From a bacterium (GTDB lineage: Bacteria; Hinthialibacterota; Hinthialibacteria; OLB16): a stretch of DNA of 64,000 nucleotides. Position 1 is the stretch's first letter. The number at the start of each line of letters is the position of its first letter. Positions 42,901 through 51,569 of this stretch are shown piece by piece. The stretch covers positions 128,849-192,848 of the forward strand of contig JAJVIK010000017.1 of assembly GCA_022072055.1 (NCBI GenBank). Direction: 5' to 3'. Made by a program: the position numbers and the translations under genes. The notes below the pieces were generated by a model. It saw nothing but the letters and a program-made list of their open reading frames with translations, had not been told where the DNA came from and ran no database searches.

Positions 42901-44427
42901 CTACTTCTCCGAGCGGTAGAGTCGCCACGCGGAGAGCATCTCCTCGTTCTCCGGCGCGGGCGAAAGCTCTTTCCACCACGGCGGGCGACGGATTTCTCCG
43001 GGCCGGATCAGAAACAGCTTGCAGTCGGAATAGGCCAATGGATTGAGGGGCGTTCCGGTCTTCTCAAAGCGATAGCCGCCAAGCGGTTTCCCGGACTGGA
43101 TGTCGGTGGGGTCCGGCAGGGTGACAAACTCGACCATCGCCTCCGGAAACTCGATCAGCCCTGAAACCGCGCAGACCTCCCCCTCCTTGCGGTTGGCCTC
43201 CACGCTCCGGATCGCCTCCAAATACCCGGCCTCCCAATACGGGGCTGACTTCTCGGCATAGACCGTGCGGAAGAGATAGAGACTCACGCACGCCTGGATT
43301 CCCCACGCCGCGATCAGAGCGGCGGCCACGACTTGCTTCGGGAGATTCGGAGCGCACTTGGCGGCCTCGGCGAGAGCGATCCCCCCCAGCAGGGCGAAGG
43401 CCGGAACGATCATGAGGGTCCGGAGGGAGTGCGGGAGACCCTCCTGGGTGATCGAGCCGGGCAGCGGAGAAAGCAGCAGCCACGCGAGGAGCATTCCCCG
43501 CCACGCGCCCTTTGTCTTCCACAGCGCGTAGACCCCCGCCAGGCAAGCCAGCCCCTCCAAGGGAGCCAGCTGCCCTTGCCCGCTCACATGGTGGCGTGGA
43601 TTCGCATCCCCCGACCACAGCAAGTACAGCGGGTTCCAATGCAGGAGGTAGTTCTTGAGGAGGAGAAGCGGGGTGAGCGTCTCCTGGCCGGAAATGGTTT
43701 CAAGGCGCGCGCGGGCGAGCTCCCAGTCACGGAGGATCGCCACGACAAAGGGGGAGATCAGCAGCAGGGTTCCCATTCCAATCCCGAACACCACGAGCGC
43801 TTGCCGAGAGCGCCAACCCTCTCGAAAAAGGGACAGGAAAATCAGTGTGAACAGCAACGCCGGGACAAAGACCCGCGCGGGTTCATAGGCGATCCACGAG
43901 AGCGCCCAGAAAACAGCCGAGGGAATCGCCCACCTCCAGCACGGGCTTTGTCCGCCTTCCAGCGCGCGCCAAGTAAGCCAGAGCGCGAGCGGAATAAAGG
44001 CGGTCATCAGGATGCCCTGATTGGCCCAGCGGCTGAACAGCAGGTGCCAAGGAGAGACCGCGAGCAGCGCGGCGGCCCACAGCCCCGCGTTCCGGCTCAC
44101 CCAGTCCCGGCCGAGAAGGTACACCCCCCAGCAAGCCAGAGTCCCCGCCAGCGCCGCCGATAGACGCGCGGCAAACACGCTCATCCCCAGGGTTCCCAAG
44201 ATCGGAAGCGAGAGCCAGTGATAGATCGGGGTGGTGTAGGCGTTGAACTCCTTGATCTGCAGCGGCCAGTCGCGACCGGTGAGGTCTTTCCCGGTCTTCA
44301 GGAGCGAGTAGGTCGAATAAGCCTTGCGCGCCTCATCCCGGAAGAAGCCGGGCGGGTTGGATTCAAGCCCAATCAGCCGGAGAAGGAGGGCCAGGAGGAG
44401 GATCGCGAGAAGGGCCCAGGGGCGCAT
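42901..44427 (-). CDS. GT39/ArnT-like membrane glycosyltransferase
   Basis: The 508-residue polytopic protein has about 12 membrane helices and the first-loop acidic pair D31-E32 in GFFRDEARKAY, matching the catalytic-loop position of polyprenyl-phosphate-dependent GT-C transferases. The first helix begins with LLALLLRLIGLES, and WLSLPILGTLGMSVFAARLSAALAG is the conserved second block. The soluble C-terminal tail is about 110 residues. It probably transfers a sugar from a lipid carrier to an envelope acceptor. It follows the PDZ gene by six bases on the same strand. Confidence 0.8.
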   Translation of the reverse strand: MRPWALLAILLLALLLRLIGLESNPPGFFRDEARKAYSTYSLLKTGKDLTGRDWPLQIKEFNAYTTPIYHWLSLPILGTLGMSVFAARLSAALAGTLACWGVYLLGRDWVSRNAGLWAAALLAVSPWHLLFSRWANQGILMTAFIPLALWLTWRALEGGQSPCWRWAIPSAVFWALSWIAYEPARVFVPALLFTLIFLSLFREGWRSRQALVVFGIGMGTLLLISPFVVAILRDWELARARLETISGQETLTPLLLLKNYLLHWNPLYLLWSGDANPRHHVSGQGQLAPLEGLACLAGVYALWKTKGAWRGMLLAWLLLSPLPGSITQEGLPHSLRTLMIVPAFALLGGIALAEAAKCAPNLPKQVVAAALIAAWGIQACVSLYLFRTVYAEKSAPYWEAGYLEAIRSVEANRKEGEVCAVSGLIEFPEAMVEFVTLPDPTDIQSGKPLGGYRFEKTGTPLNPLAYSDCKLFLIRPGEIRRPPWWKELSPAPENEEMLSAWRLYRSEK

Positions 44428-44433
44428 GAGGGG

Positions 44434-45363
44434 TCAATCATACCCGATCGCGCGCAGAGCCTCCACCGATTCGAGCATGATTTCGAACACATCCTGATTC
44501 TTCTCCAGGCGCGCGCGCTCCTCCGGGGAAAGGTTGGGATCGATTTCACGCGCGGGTCTCGTACCCGGAGAGGCGATCCGCGCGGCGGCCTCGAACCGAA
44601 TCTTCTTCGGCTCCCCATTCTCGACCACCGAAAGGGTCACCTGCTCCCCGACTTGGATCCCCGAGATCATGCCGCGGAAGTCGGCGGCGGAGTAGATTTC
44701 GCGGTCGTTGATGGCGACCAGCTCCTGTCCTTCGCGAATCCCGGCTGAAAAGGCGTTGGACTCCTCATCCACGCGGCTGATCCGAATGCTGGGGATCTCA
44801 ATCCCATTTTCATCGAGGAGGAGGGTCTCCTCCACCGCGAGCCCCAAACGCGCCTTGGGCAGGTCCCCCAAGGTCTCCACGAGTCCAAGGGGAGTGGGAG
44901 CCTCGCGGTTGGTCGCCACCTCATAGGCATACCCGGAAACCATGTCGGTGATGCGTGTCGGCTCCCGAATGGCCGAGGTGGCCACATACATCGGCTGGAT
45001 GCCAAGGTTGCCATGCGCGCTGAAGAGGCCCTTCTTCCCCGCCCCTCCATGCCATTCCAGGACAAAGGGGCCGAAGGCCACCAACGCCCGACCGCGAATC
45101 TGGCGCACCTCCATGGTCCCGCCGCGAACATCGGGAGTGGCCAGGCTCTTGGCTTTCTCCGCCGGGAGGAGCCAGCGGTACACCAGACGATCCTTCTTGG
45201 GTTCGATGATCTCCACCCGCAGGGCCCCATACTGGGTCCCCTTCTCATCCCGAACCAGGAGGACTTCACCTTGGGAGACCACCTTGGTGACCGCCCATAG
45301 AGGCGCCCCGGAGGTCAGGGCGATCAAACCCAAGAGGATGGGAAGCGAGAATCGGATGGACAT
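44434..45363 (-). CDS. Exported PDZ-domain protein
   Basis: The 309-residue protein starts at the ATG at 45363 behind AAGGAGCGGCCC. It has a signal peptide (FSLPILLGLIALTSGAPLWA), a beta-rich N-terminal region and a PDZ-like domain at about 195-260 (IRISRVDEESNAFSAGIREGQELVAINDREIYSAADFRGMISG). No protease motif is visible, so it would bind rather than cut C-termini. It is cotranscribed with the GT-C gene downstream. A long Pro/Arg-rich upstream extension of the frame is the repeat at 45399-45434 and is not coding. Confidence 0.75.
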   Translation of the reverse strand: MSIRFSLPILLGLIALTSGAPLWAVTKVVSQGEVLLVRDEKGTQYGALRVEIIEPKKDRLVYRWLLPAEKAKSLATPDVRGGTMEVRQIRGRALVAFGPFVLEWHGGAGKKGLFSAHGNLGIQPMYVATSAIREPTRITDMVSGYAYEVATNREAPTPLGLVETLGDLPKARLGLAVEETLLLDENGIEIPSIRISRVDEESNAFSAGIREGQELVAINDREIYSAADFRGMISGIQVGEQVTLSVVENGEPKKIRFEAAARIASPGTRPAREIDPNLSPEERARLEKNQDVFEIMLESVEALRAIGYD

Positions 45364-45398
45364 GGGCCGCTCCTTCGATCCGGAATGCGCCCACTCCT

Positions 45399-45434
45399 CC
45401 CTCTCCCTCGTGGGAGAGGGTTGGGGTGAGGGGG
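45399..45434. repeat. Short palindromic repeat of the CCCTCTCCC/GGGAGAGGG type
   Basis: CCCTCTCCC-TCGT-GGGAGAGGG (45399-45420) is followed by TTGGGGTGAGGGGG. This GC-rich palindrome is of a kind that occurs in many unrelated genomes; translated in one frame it gives PSPQPSPTRERE. It sits between the PDZ start and the Gfo/Idh stop and may be a REP-like element or a weak terminator. Confidence 0.65.
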
Positions 45435-45448
45435 ATCTCCCCTTAAAT

Positions 45449-46492
45449 CTATCGCAAAACCACCCGCTTGCCAGTTCGCGCCGATTCCTGCTCCGCGAGA
45501 CACAGGGCCAGGGAGGCTTGTCCCGCCGCGCCCAGCAAGTTGCCCGGCTGGACCCCTTCCGCAAGAGGTTGGATCACGGCTTTGATTTCGGCCACGAAAC
45601 CATCCTCGGTCGGGAGTTTCGGCTCGACCTTACCGCCCTTGTGATCGAGCAGGGTCAAGGGACGGTCGCTGGAGTTGTAGAGGATGGTCCCCTTCTCAAA
45701 GTAAGCCTCGAAGGATTGCTCGAAGGGCAGGCCCTGAGCCGCGATCCAGCCCCCTTCCGAGGTCACCGCCGGGCCATTGCGCCCGAAATCGTACTGCGTG
45801 GTGATGTAGTCGAAGGTTCCCGCGCGGGCGGGCACCCCGCGCGAGTCCACCGCTTTGGGTTTGCCGAGGAGGTGCAGGACATAGTCGGCGTCGTGGATGT
45901 GCAGGTCGATCACCGCGCCGCCGCTCTTCTTGGGATCGTTGAACCAGTTCAGCCCTCCGGTGGGCCAGTTTGGACGGGCGATGATGCGCCTGAAGCGCGC
46001 GGCCAGGAGTTTCCCAAGCCGCCCGGAGGAGCAGACTTGTTTGAGGTAACGGTATTGGGGGAAGTAGCGCAGGACATGCCCAACAAAGAGGTGACGCTTG
46101 GCCTTTTTCGCGGCTTGGAGCATCGAATCGGCATCCGCAAGGGAGAGCGCGATCGGTTTCTCAAGCAGCACATGCTTGCCGGCTTGGAGGCAGGTGATGG
46201 CCGCTTTGGCGTGCGCGGGGGTGGGGAGACAGATGTCGATGAGGTCGAGGTCGGGGTCGCGGGCCATGTCGGCGTAGTCGGCGTAGACTCGGAGTTTGCT
46301 CACATCCACTTGGCCGCCCCCGGATCCGAAGTTCCCTCGGACCCCGGACCAGTCCCCGGTTCGTTTGATCGGGTCCTCTTCGGCGATGGCCTCAACCTTC
46401 GCGCCGCGAATCGCCTTGTAGGCGTTGAAGTGAGTCACCCCCATGAAGCCGATGCCGGCCAATCCCACCCGAATCTTCGCTCCGCTCGGCAC
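45449..46492 (-). CDS. Gfo/Idh/MocA-family oxidoreductase
   Basis: The 347-residue cytoplasmic enzyme has the N-terminal NAD(P)-binding motif IRVGLAGIGFMGVTHFNAY, LPTPAHAKAAITCLQAGKHVLLEKPIALS with the conserved EKP, and the C-terminal domain with GGAVIDLHIHDADYVLHLLG. It oxidises or reduces a sugar or sugar derivative. GTG at 46492 behind AAAGGAG is preferred to an upstream ATG at 46543. It is divergent from the nucleotidyltransferase gene. The substrate is not evident. Confidence 0.9.
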   Translation of the reverse strand: MPSGAKIRVGLAGIGFMGVTHFNAYKAIRGAKVEAIAEEDPIKRTGDWSGVRGNFGSGGGQVDVSKLRVYADYADMARDPDLDLIDICLPTPAHAKAAITCLQAGKHVLLEKPIALSLADADSMLQAAKKAKRHLFVGHVLRYFPQYRYLKQVCSSGRLGKLLAARFRRIIARPNWPTGGLNWFNDPKKSGGAVIDLHIHDADYVLHLLGKPKAVDSRGVPARAGTFDYITTQYDFGRNGPAVTSEGGWIAAQGLPFEQSFEAYFEKGTILYNSSDRPLTLLDHKGGKVEPKLPTEDGFVAEIKAVIQPLAEGVQPGNLLGAAGQASLALCLAEQESARTGKRVVLR

Positions 46493-46647
46493 GGTTGTTC
46501 TCCTTTCGGCGCTGCCCGGAAGAATGATCGGTCCCTGTCTCAAGACCGGAGAGACAGTACAACGCGCCCGCCGGGGCGGGAAGGGTAAGCCCCGAATGTG
46601 GGCTGCTCAACCGACCTCTCGTTTGTTACAATGGCAACGAGGCGACC

Positions 46648-46956
46648 ATGCTCAAGGACATCCAGGATAAGCGTGAGAGAATGGCGGAGATCTGCGCTCG
46701 GCGTGGAGTCAAACGACTGCGTTTGTTTGGTTCGGCAAACGGTGAGTCTTTTGACCCCAGCACAAGCGACCTCGACTTCCTCGTGGCTTTCGAGCCTTTG
46801 GGACTGGGGACAAGCGCGGATGCATTTTTCGGACTGAAAGAGGACCTTGAGGCCCTCTTTGGGAGACAGGTGGATTTGGTCATGGAGTCCGCCATCAGGA
46901 ATCGCTATTTCAAGAAGTCCGCGGACTCCTCGGCCATTCTCCTCTATGCGGCTTGA
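46648..46956 (+). CDS. MNT-domain nucleotidyltransferase (MntA-like), orphan
   Basis: The 102-residue protein has the minimal nucleotidyltransferase motif: GS at 28-29 in LRLFGSANGESFDPSTSDLDFLV, D41 and D43, and a third acidic strand VDLVME. Normally a HEPN toxin gene overlaps or follows, with MntA adding AMP to HEPN. Here the next frame is a convergent pseudopilin ending 16 bases downstream and no HEPN is nearby. It may be an orphan antitoxin or a substrate-specific adenylyltransferase. A TACAAT hexamer lies at 46627-46632. Confidence 0.83.
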   Translation: MLKDIQDKRERMAEICARRGVKRLRLFGSANGESFDPSTSDLDFLVAFEPLGLGTSADAFFGLKEDLEALFGRQVDLVMESAIRNRYFKKSADSSAILLYAA

Positions 46957-46972
46957 AACGAGAAAGCTCCTC

Positions 46973-47734
46973 TCACGGTCCCAGTCGGTAAATGTCCCCC
47001 TCGCTCTTGATCCCATTGGTGGGGCTGTAAGCCAGGAAACGAAGCTCCTGGGCAATCAGCGACCGTGGCGCCTCGCCGGGAAACCCGGTGTCATCCGAAC
47101 CGGGGTGCGCCGCGCGCTCGTTGATGTCGCCATGCCTTCCGCCCACCCCGGCATCCAGCTTCGGAAGCAGCGCGGTGCGCGGAGTCGCCGACCCGGTCTT
47201 TCCGACATTCTGAAACTCATCCATATCCGGTCCGAAGCTCGATAGAATCCAGCCGTGCAGCGGCTTGGCGCGATCCTCACGATAGGAATAGGTCAGGAAA
47301 TCCGGGAGCGTGGTGAAGGGATCGGTGGGAACCCGTGTGAGGTATTGGACCGGGGAGGTCAGGCCCGGAACGACTCCCACCGGAGTCCCGGCGGGCAGAT
47401 TGTAGAACCCGAGTGTCTCCGCCGAACTCCCCGAGAAAACAGTCCGGAAGGTATAGAACCCGTAGGCTCCGGCCTGCTCGAAATGAGTCTTGACCTCGAC
47501 CGGGACCGCCGCCGGATCATCGGTTCCAATCGGATAGTGGGAATGTTCGGTCCGGAAGAATTCGATGGCTGTGGCCAGCTCGCGCATCTCCGCTTCGGCT
47601 CGGGCCACTTTGGCCCGAATCTGCGCCGAAAGAAAGTTAGGAAGCGCGATGGCGATCAGGATCAGAATGATGGCAATCACAATCAAGAGCTCGATGAGGG
47701 TGAACCCGGTGTGGGGGCGGTCCTTGTGAATCAC
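46973..47734 (-). CDS. Type II/IV pseudopilin-like protein (second copy)
   Basis: The 253-residue protein starts at GTG 47734 behind AAAGGAGAAGG. The prepilin site is G10|F11 with TLIELLIVIAIILILIAIALPNF and Glu at +5. The mature body contains EMRELATAIEFFRTEHSHYP, VPTDPFTTLPDFLTYSYR and ends with LAYSPTNGIKSEGDIYRLGP, the same C-terminal motif as the copy at 22002-22724. No assembly machinery is close. It has its own promoter and an inverted repeat upstream (47790-47838). Confidence 0.85.
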   Translation of the reverse strand: MIHKDRPHTGFTLIELLIVIAIILILIAIALPNFLSAQIRAKVARAEAEMRELATAIEFFRTEHSHYPIGTDDPAAVPVEVKTHFEQAGAYGFYTFRTVFSGSSAETLGFYNLPAGTPVGVVPGLTSPVQYLTRVPTDPFTTLPDFLTYSYREDRAKPLHGWILSSFGPDMDEFQNVGKTGSATPRTALLPKLDAGVGGRHGDINERAAHPGSDDTGFPGEAPRSLIAQELRFLAYSPTNGIKSEGDIYRLGP

Positions 47735-47789
47735 GGTATTCCTTCTCCTTTGGACTTTCAGTTCCAATCGACTTGCTCACGCGGCCCAT

Positions 47790-47838
47790 ATGCCGCATCT
47801 GTTAGGTATACCATACAGTCATGCGGCATGCATGTCAA
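47790..47838 (-). promoter_or_regulatory. Promoter with inverted repeat upstream of the second pseudopilin
   Basis: On the minus strand TTGACA (47833-47838) and TATGGT (47810-47815) are spaced by 17 bases. ATGCCGCAT (47790-47798) and ATGCGGCAT (47821-47829) form an inverted repeat flanking the -10 region. The left arm is downstream of the start site and the right arm lies in the spacer, an operator-like arrangement that could allow repression. No adjacent regulator gene was seen. Confidence 0.5.
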
Positions 47839-47940
47839 GGGGTCGGCAACACAGAAATAATTCTCAGGAAAAAGCCTTGAAACTGGAGAGCTCCGGGTTG
47901 AAACTCCCCCGATTTGCTAGCCGCATGAAAGGAGGGTTCC

Positions 47941-49440
47941 ATGTCTTGGGACTTGTTCCGTAGGGTGTGTTTGGGGGGCGTGCTGTTGGTTTCCTGGGGG
48001 ATTCACCGTGTCTGTGCCGGTCCGCTTGATGATCTCACCCGACTGCGAAATGAGACCTCATGGCGCGCTTCCAGTTCGGGAGAGCCCTGGCAGACATCGA
48101 ATGGAGACTGCCGACCGATTCCCCCTGGCGAGACCCTGGTGTTGGCGGACCTGGAAGGCCCTGGTGAGGTCCGTCACATCTGGTTTACGGTGAGCGCCGA
48201 GGATGAATTCTATCCGCGCTCGATGGTGCTTCGTGTCTACTACGATGACCGCGCCGAACCGGGGGTGGAGTCGCCGCTCGGAGACTTCTTCGGAGTGGGG
48301 CATGGGCTGCGTAAGGACTATCAAAGCCTGCCGCTGGAAATCTCCTCGGAAGGTCGCGCGCTCAATTGCTTTTGGAGGATGCCGTTCGGGAAGCGCATTC
48401 GGATCGAGATGACCAACGAGTCCGACCGGCCGGTGCGCTGCCTGTACTCGTACATCGACTGGGTCGCGCTCCCTTCGCTGCCGCATGGCACGGCCTACTT
48501 CCACGCGCAGTACCGCCAGGAAAGACCCTGCCGCGCGGGCGAGCGCTACTTGATTTTGGACACGGAGGGCCGCGGGCACTATGTGGGGACAGTCCTCTCC
48601 GTGCTGCATTCCGAAGCCTCCTGGTTCGGCGAGGGGGATGACTTCATCTACATCGATGGCGCCGCCGAGCCGACTCTCAAGGGGACCGGCACGGAGGATT
48701 ACTTCTGCGACGCTTGGGGATTCCGGGAGTTCCAGCAGCTCAATCATGGGGTGACCATCTGGGAGGGGTATGACGCGGGAGACCGTGGAACCGCCTACCG
48801 CTGGCACATTCAAGATCCGATCCGCTTCTCGAAATCGATTCGCTTTGAGATCGAGCACATGGGGGCTCGGGTCAATCCGGACGGCACGTTTGTGTCGGGT
48901 TTCATCGAGCGCGCGGATGACTACGCCTCGGTGGCGTTCTGGTATCAGGAGGGGTTGCCGAAACGGTTCGCGCCCCTTCCTCCGCTTTCGGAGCGAGTCC
49001 GCCCCACTCAACTGTTCGAGGCCGAGGCGAGCCGCGCCGGCATCGTTCACTCCACCGGCGAGATACAGGTCCAGGAGGGGGACTACAGCGGCGGCAAGCA
49101 GGTCTTGTTCGTGGCGGGGACCTCGGATGCCACCCTCTCCCTCCCCTTTGTGGTTGAAAAAGCCGCCAAGGGCATCTTGCGGGTGGACCTCACCACCTCC
49201 TGGGATTACGGGACCTACGAGGTCCGTCTGGATGACGGCGCCGCGAGCGGTCCGCATGATTTCTATTCGGCTTCGATCAAGAACCGCGCGGTCAAGTTCC
49301 CGGTGAGCGAGCTCTCTAGCGGTCCGCACCAGCTGCATTTCAAGTGTCTCGGATCAAACTCCGCCTCCAAGTTCAAGGGGTCGGACCGCCAGGGGTTCAA
49401 TCTTGGAATCGACTCCATCGAGTTGATCGAAACGCCTTGA
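47941..49440 (+). CDS. Exported GH172 (DUF2961) protein
   Basis: The 499-residue protein begins with a signal peptide (CLGGVLLVSWGIHRVCAG). The DUF2961 block follows: GPGEVRHIWFTVSAEDEFYPRSMVLRVYYDD, VESPLGDFFGVGHG and SWFGEGDDFIYIDGAAEPTLKGTGTEDYF. E231 and E252 are 21 apart, the spacing I recall for the catalytic pair E270/E291 in the fructofuranosidase of Bifidobacterium. The C-terminal 130 residues are a beta-sandwich (EIQVQEGDYSGGKQVLFVAG). It probably cleaves alpha-fructofuranosyl or alpha-arabinofuranosyl links. The ATG at 47941 follows AAAGGAGGGTTCC. Confidence 0.85.
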   Translation: MSWDLFRRVCLGGVLLVSWGIHRVCAGPLDDLTRLRNETSWRASSSGEPWQTSNGDCRPIPPGETLVLADLEGPGEVRHIWFTVSAEDEFYPRSMVLRVYYDDRAEPGVESPLGDFFGVGHGLRKDYQSLPLEISSEGRALNCFWRMPFGKRIRIEMTNESDRPVRCLYSYIDWVALPSLPHGTAYFHAQYRQERPCRAGERYLILDTEGRGHYVGTVLSVLHSEASWFGEGDDFIYIDGAAEPTLKGTGTEDYFCDAWGFREFQQLNHGVTIWEGYDAGDRGTAYRWHIQDPIRFSKSIRFEIEHMGARVNPDGTFVSGFIERADDYASVAFWYQEGLPKRFAPLPPLSERVRPTQLFEAEASRAGIVHSTGEIQVQEGDYSGGKQVLFVAGTSDATLSLPFVVEKAAKGILRVDLTTSWDYGTYEVRLDDGAASGPHDFYSASIKNRAVKFPVSELSSGPHQLHFKCLGSNSASKFKGSDRQGFNLGIDSIELIETP

Positions 49441-49506
49441 CCGATTTCTCCGGGGGAACGATATTCGCGCCATGAAATCGGTCAGGCCAACGGGGAGGTC
49501 ACGCGG

Positions 49507-50607
49507 GTGAAGAAGGAGCTGCCGTTCCTTGTGCGCTCCCGCGCGCCGGTGCGGATTGATCTGGCCGGGGGCTGGACCGATGTCGCCGAGTTTTGCGGGA
49601 AGACGCCCGGCGCGGTGGTCAACGTGGCGATTGATTTGGCCTCCACGGTCACGGTTCTGGCCCGCGCCACGGAGGTCCAGAGAGGCGAGTTTGGATGGAC
49701 CTTTCGGCGACGTCTTGAGGATCAGTCGGTCGAGATCTATTCCGCCGATTTCGACATCTCGATCGAGGCCAAGCGGGTCGCCGACCTGGAATACGACGGC
49801 AACATCGACTTGGTGAAGGCGGCGATCATGGAGATGGAGCTCCCCGGCGGGTTCACCCTGATCACGGAAAGCACCGCGCCGCCGGGAAGCGGACTCGGCA
49901 CCAGCGCCTCGCTCGGAGTCGCGCTCCTCGGCGCGCTCGCCAATTATGCGGGAAAGCCGTTCCTTCCCGCCGAGCTCGCGGAGCTTGCGAGCTCCATCGA
50001 GCGCAACCGTTTGGGGATTCGCGGCGGCAAACAGGATCACTACGCGAGCGCCTTGGGCGGCCTTGAGTTCATGGAATTCCGCGGGCACGATGTGAAACCC
50101 GCGCGACTGGTCACCTCTCGAAGCGCATTGCGCGAGCTCGAGAGCAATCTGGTGTTGATCTACACCGGGAAGTCCCGTCTCTCCGGCGATATCCATCAGC
50201 GCGTGAGCGAGGCGTATCATTCGGGTCGAGGCGCGACGCACGACGCCATCGAGGAAATGAAGCGTGTCGCGGTGGAGATGAAGGAGTCGTTGATTCTCGG
50301 GGACCTCGACGCGATCGGTCCCTTGATGAGTCGCAACTGGGAATGTCAGAAGGCGCTGCACCCGGATGTGACCAACGCCCAGATCGATAGTCTTTTCGAG
50401 CTCGCGCAGGCCTACGGCGCCACGGGTGGGAAGGCTTGCGGGGCGGGAGGCGGGGGTTGCCTGGTGTTTATCTGTGGGCCGCACGACACACACCGTCTCA
50501 AGCGCGCCCTCCGGAAGGTGGAGGGGGTGCAGGTGCTTCCGATCCGGATCGACTCGCGAGGACTGGAGCAGTGGACCCCGCCGATACCCGAGAGTTTTGG
50601 CAGGTAG
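49507..50607 (+). CDS. GHMP-family sugar kinase
   Basis: The 366-residue kinase has RSRAPVRIDLAGGWTDVAEF at the N-terminus, the ATP loop PPGSGLGTSASLGVALLGAL, GGKQDHYASALGG and the C-terminal KACGAGGGGCLVFIC. This pattern fits the L-fucokinase and D-glycero-D-manno-heptose 7-phosphate kinase branch. Start is GTG at 49507. It follows the exported GH172 gene by 66 bases, and sugar salvage or nucleotide-sugar precursor synthesis is plausible. No other heptose genes are visible, so the substrate is open. Confidence 0.85.
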   Translation: MKKELPFLVRSRAPVRIDLAGGWTDVAEFCGKTPGAVVNVAIDLASTVTVLARATEVQRGEFGWTFRRRLEDQSVEIYSADFDISIEAKRVADLEYDGNIDLVKAAIMEMELPGGFTLITESTAPPGSGLGTSASLGVALLGALANYAGKPFLPAELAELASSIERNRLGIRGGKQDHYASALGGLEFMEFRGHDVKPARLVTSRSALRELESNLVLIYTGKSRLSGDIHQRVSEAYHSGRGATHDAIEEMKRVAVEMKESLILGDLDAIGPLMSRNWECQKALHPDVTNAQIDSLFELAQAYGATGGKACGAGGGGCLVFICGPHDTHRLKRALRKVEGVQVLPIRIDSRGLEQWTPPIPESFGR

Positions 50608-50667
50608 GGGGGGTCCAAGGGGGCTTGAAGGGGGTTGATTTTTTACCTTCAAAGTATTTAGCAGGTA

Positions 50668-50696
50668 TTGCTTTCCGTGATTTGTTGGGGCATAAT
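50668..50696 (+). promoter_or_regulatory. Predicted promoter for the small RHH-like gene
   Basis: TTGCTT (50668-50673) and CATAAT (50691-50696) are separated by 17 bases, fitting sigma-70. It lies within the short AT-rich stretch after the GHMP kinase and 46 bases before the small gene's ATG. Confidence 0.5.
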
Positions 50697-50742
50697 GCAT
50701 CCGTAATCTTCGTAGCGCCACTAAGGAGAGGAGTTCTTGTCA

Positions 50743-51030
50743 ATGCCAAAGGCCACATGTCAGTTGAACCTCACGTTGGAAGTGCCTGTTGCGGAAACCG
50801 TGGAGCGGATCTCCCGCGATGCACACCTGCGTCCCAGCGGCGCGGGCCGTGTTTTGCTGGAGCAGCGCTTGGCCCTTGAGGCCGCGGGTTGGCGGCTCGA
50901 GGATCGCGAGCTGAGCACGATCCTCGAGGCGGTGTGCCGTCTCAAGGCCGATCATCTGGAGGGCCTTAAGGGTTACCTCCGCGGGATCGTGTCGGAAGAC
51001 ATCCTTCCCAAGACCGGCTCCAGCCGCTGA
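50743..51030 (+). CDS. Small ribbon-helix-helix-like protein
   Basis: The 95-residue protein starts at the ATG at 50743 behind GAGAGGAG with nine-base spacing. Residues 4-45 (TCQLNLTLEVPVAETVERIS, then RPSGAGRVLLEQRLALEA) have the strand-helix-helix layout of ribbon-helix-helix regulators, followed by a charged helix pair (RELSTILEAVCRLKADHL). It has its own promoter-like sequence and a strong ribosome site. Next to it is no toxin gene. A DNA-binding role is inference from shape only. Confidence 0.6.
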   Translation: MPKATCQLNLTLEVPVAETVERISRDAHLRPSGAGRVLLEQRLALEAAGWRLEDRELSTILEAVCRLKADHLEGLKGYLRGIVSEDILPKTGSSR

Positions 51031-51569
51031 GACCCGATTACGAGAGAGCGGGCGCGCATCGTTTCCCTCACGCTGCGCGCCCGACAGGGTCGCACACGCT
51101 CCCTTCCACCGGCCAAGCTGGGTGGGGGTGAGGTGCGTTTGTCGCGCTTCGATCCGAGAGCGCTTTGTTGAGCGCTGTCCGACCCGCGCCGTCGGACCTT
51201 CCCGTGTTCCCAAAGGGGAGGGGAGTGGTCGCTTTTGCGGGGTGGCGCAAGTTCTTTTCCGGCTCGATCCTCCATCGGGAATGCGTTCACGTTTACAATG
51301 GCGTGAAGCGGGAGGATAAAGGATTCGTTTCGGCACCGGATAAGGACCCCATAGGCGGAGGTTAGTCATCGTACCTCGATTACACGCGCTGAGTTTTCCT
51401 TGCTCTCTACCGGGATGGGGGCGGCGCTGGGGTCCGGGAGTCGGGCGCGGTTGATTCCCTCCCGCACGCCTTCCGCTGGTGCTATCCTACGGCGCGTCAT
51501 TTCGTAACGGCGCGCGCGGGGGCGAATGCCGACGCGCCCACCTCCGATTCGGAGCTTGGGAGGGAACCC
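51031..51569 (+). other. 540-base intergenic region before the glycogen operon
   Basis: It starts with a 9-bp stem (GGGCGCGCA 51050-51058 with TGCGCGCCC 51074-51082), a possible terminator without T tract. At 51286-51307 TTCACG and CGTGAA flank a TACAAT hexamer (51294-51299), an operator-like arrangement. There is no convincing -35 and no recognisable RNA. The region should carry regulation of glgA. Confidence 0.45.

Noticed and set aside
45399-45564. An N-terminal extension of the PDZ protein through the palindromic repeat
   Set aside because: The frame gives the artefact PSPQPSPTRERE from a palindromic repeat, and a ribosome site and signal peptide lie at 45363.
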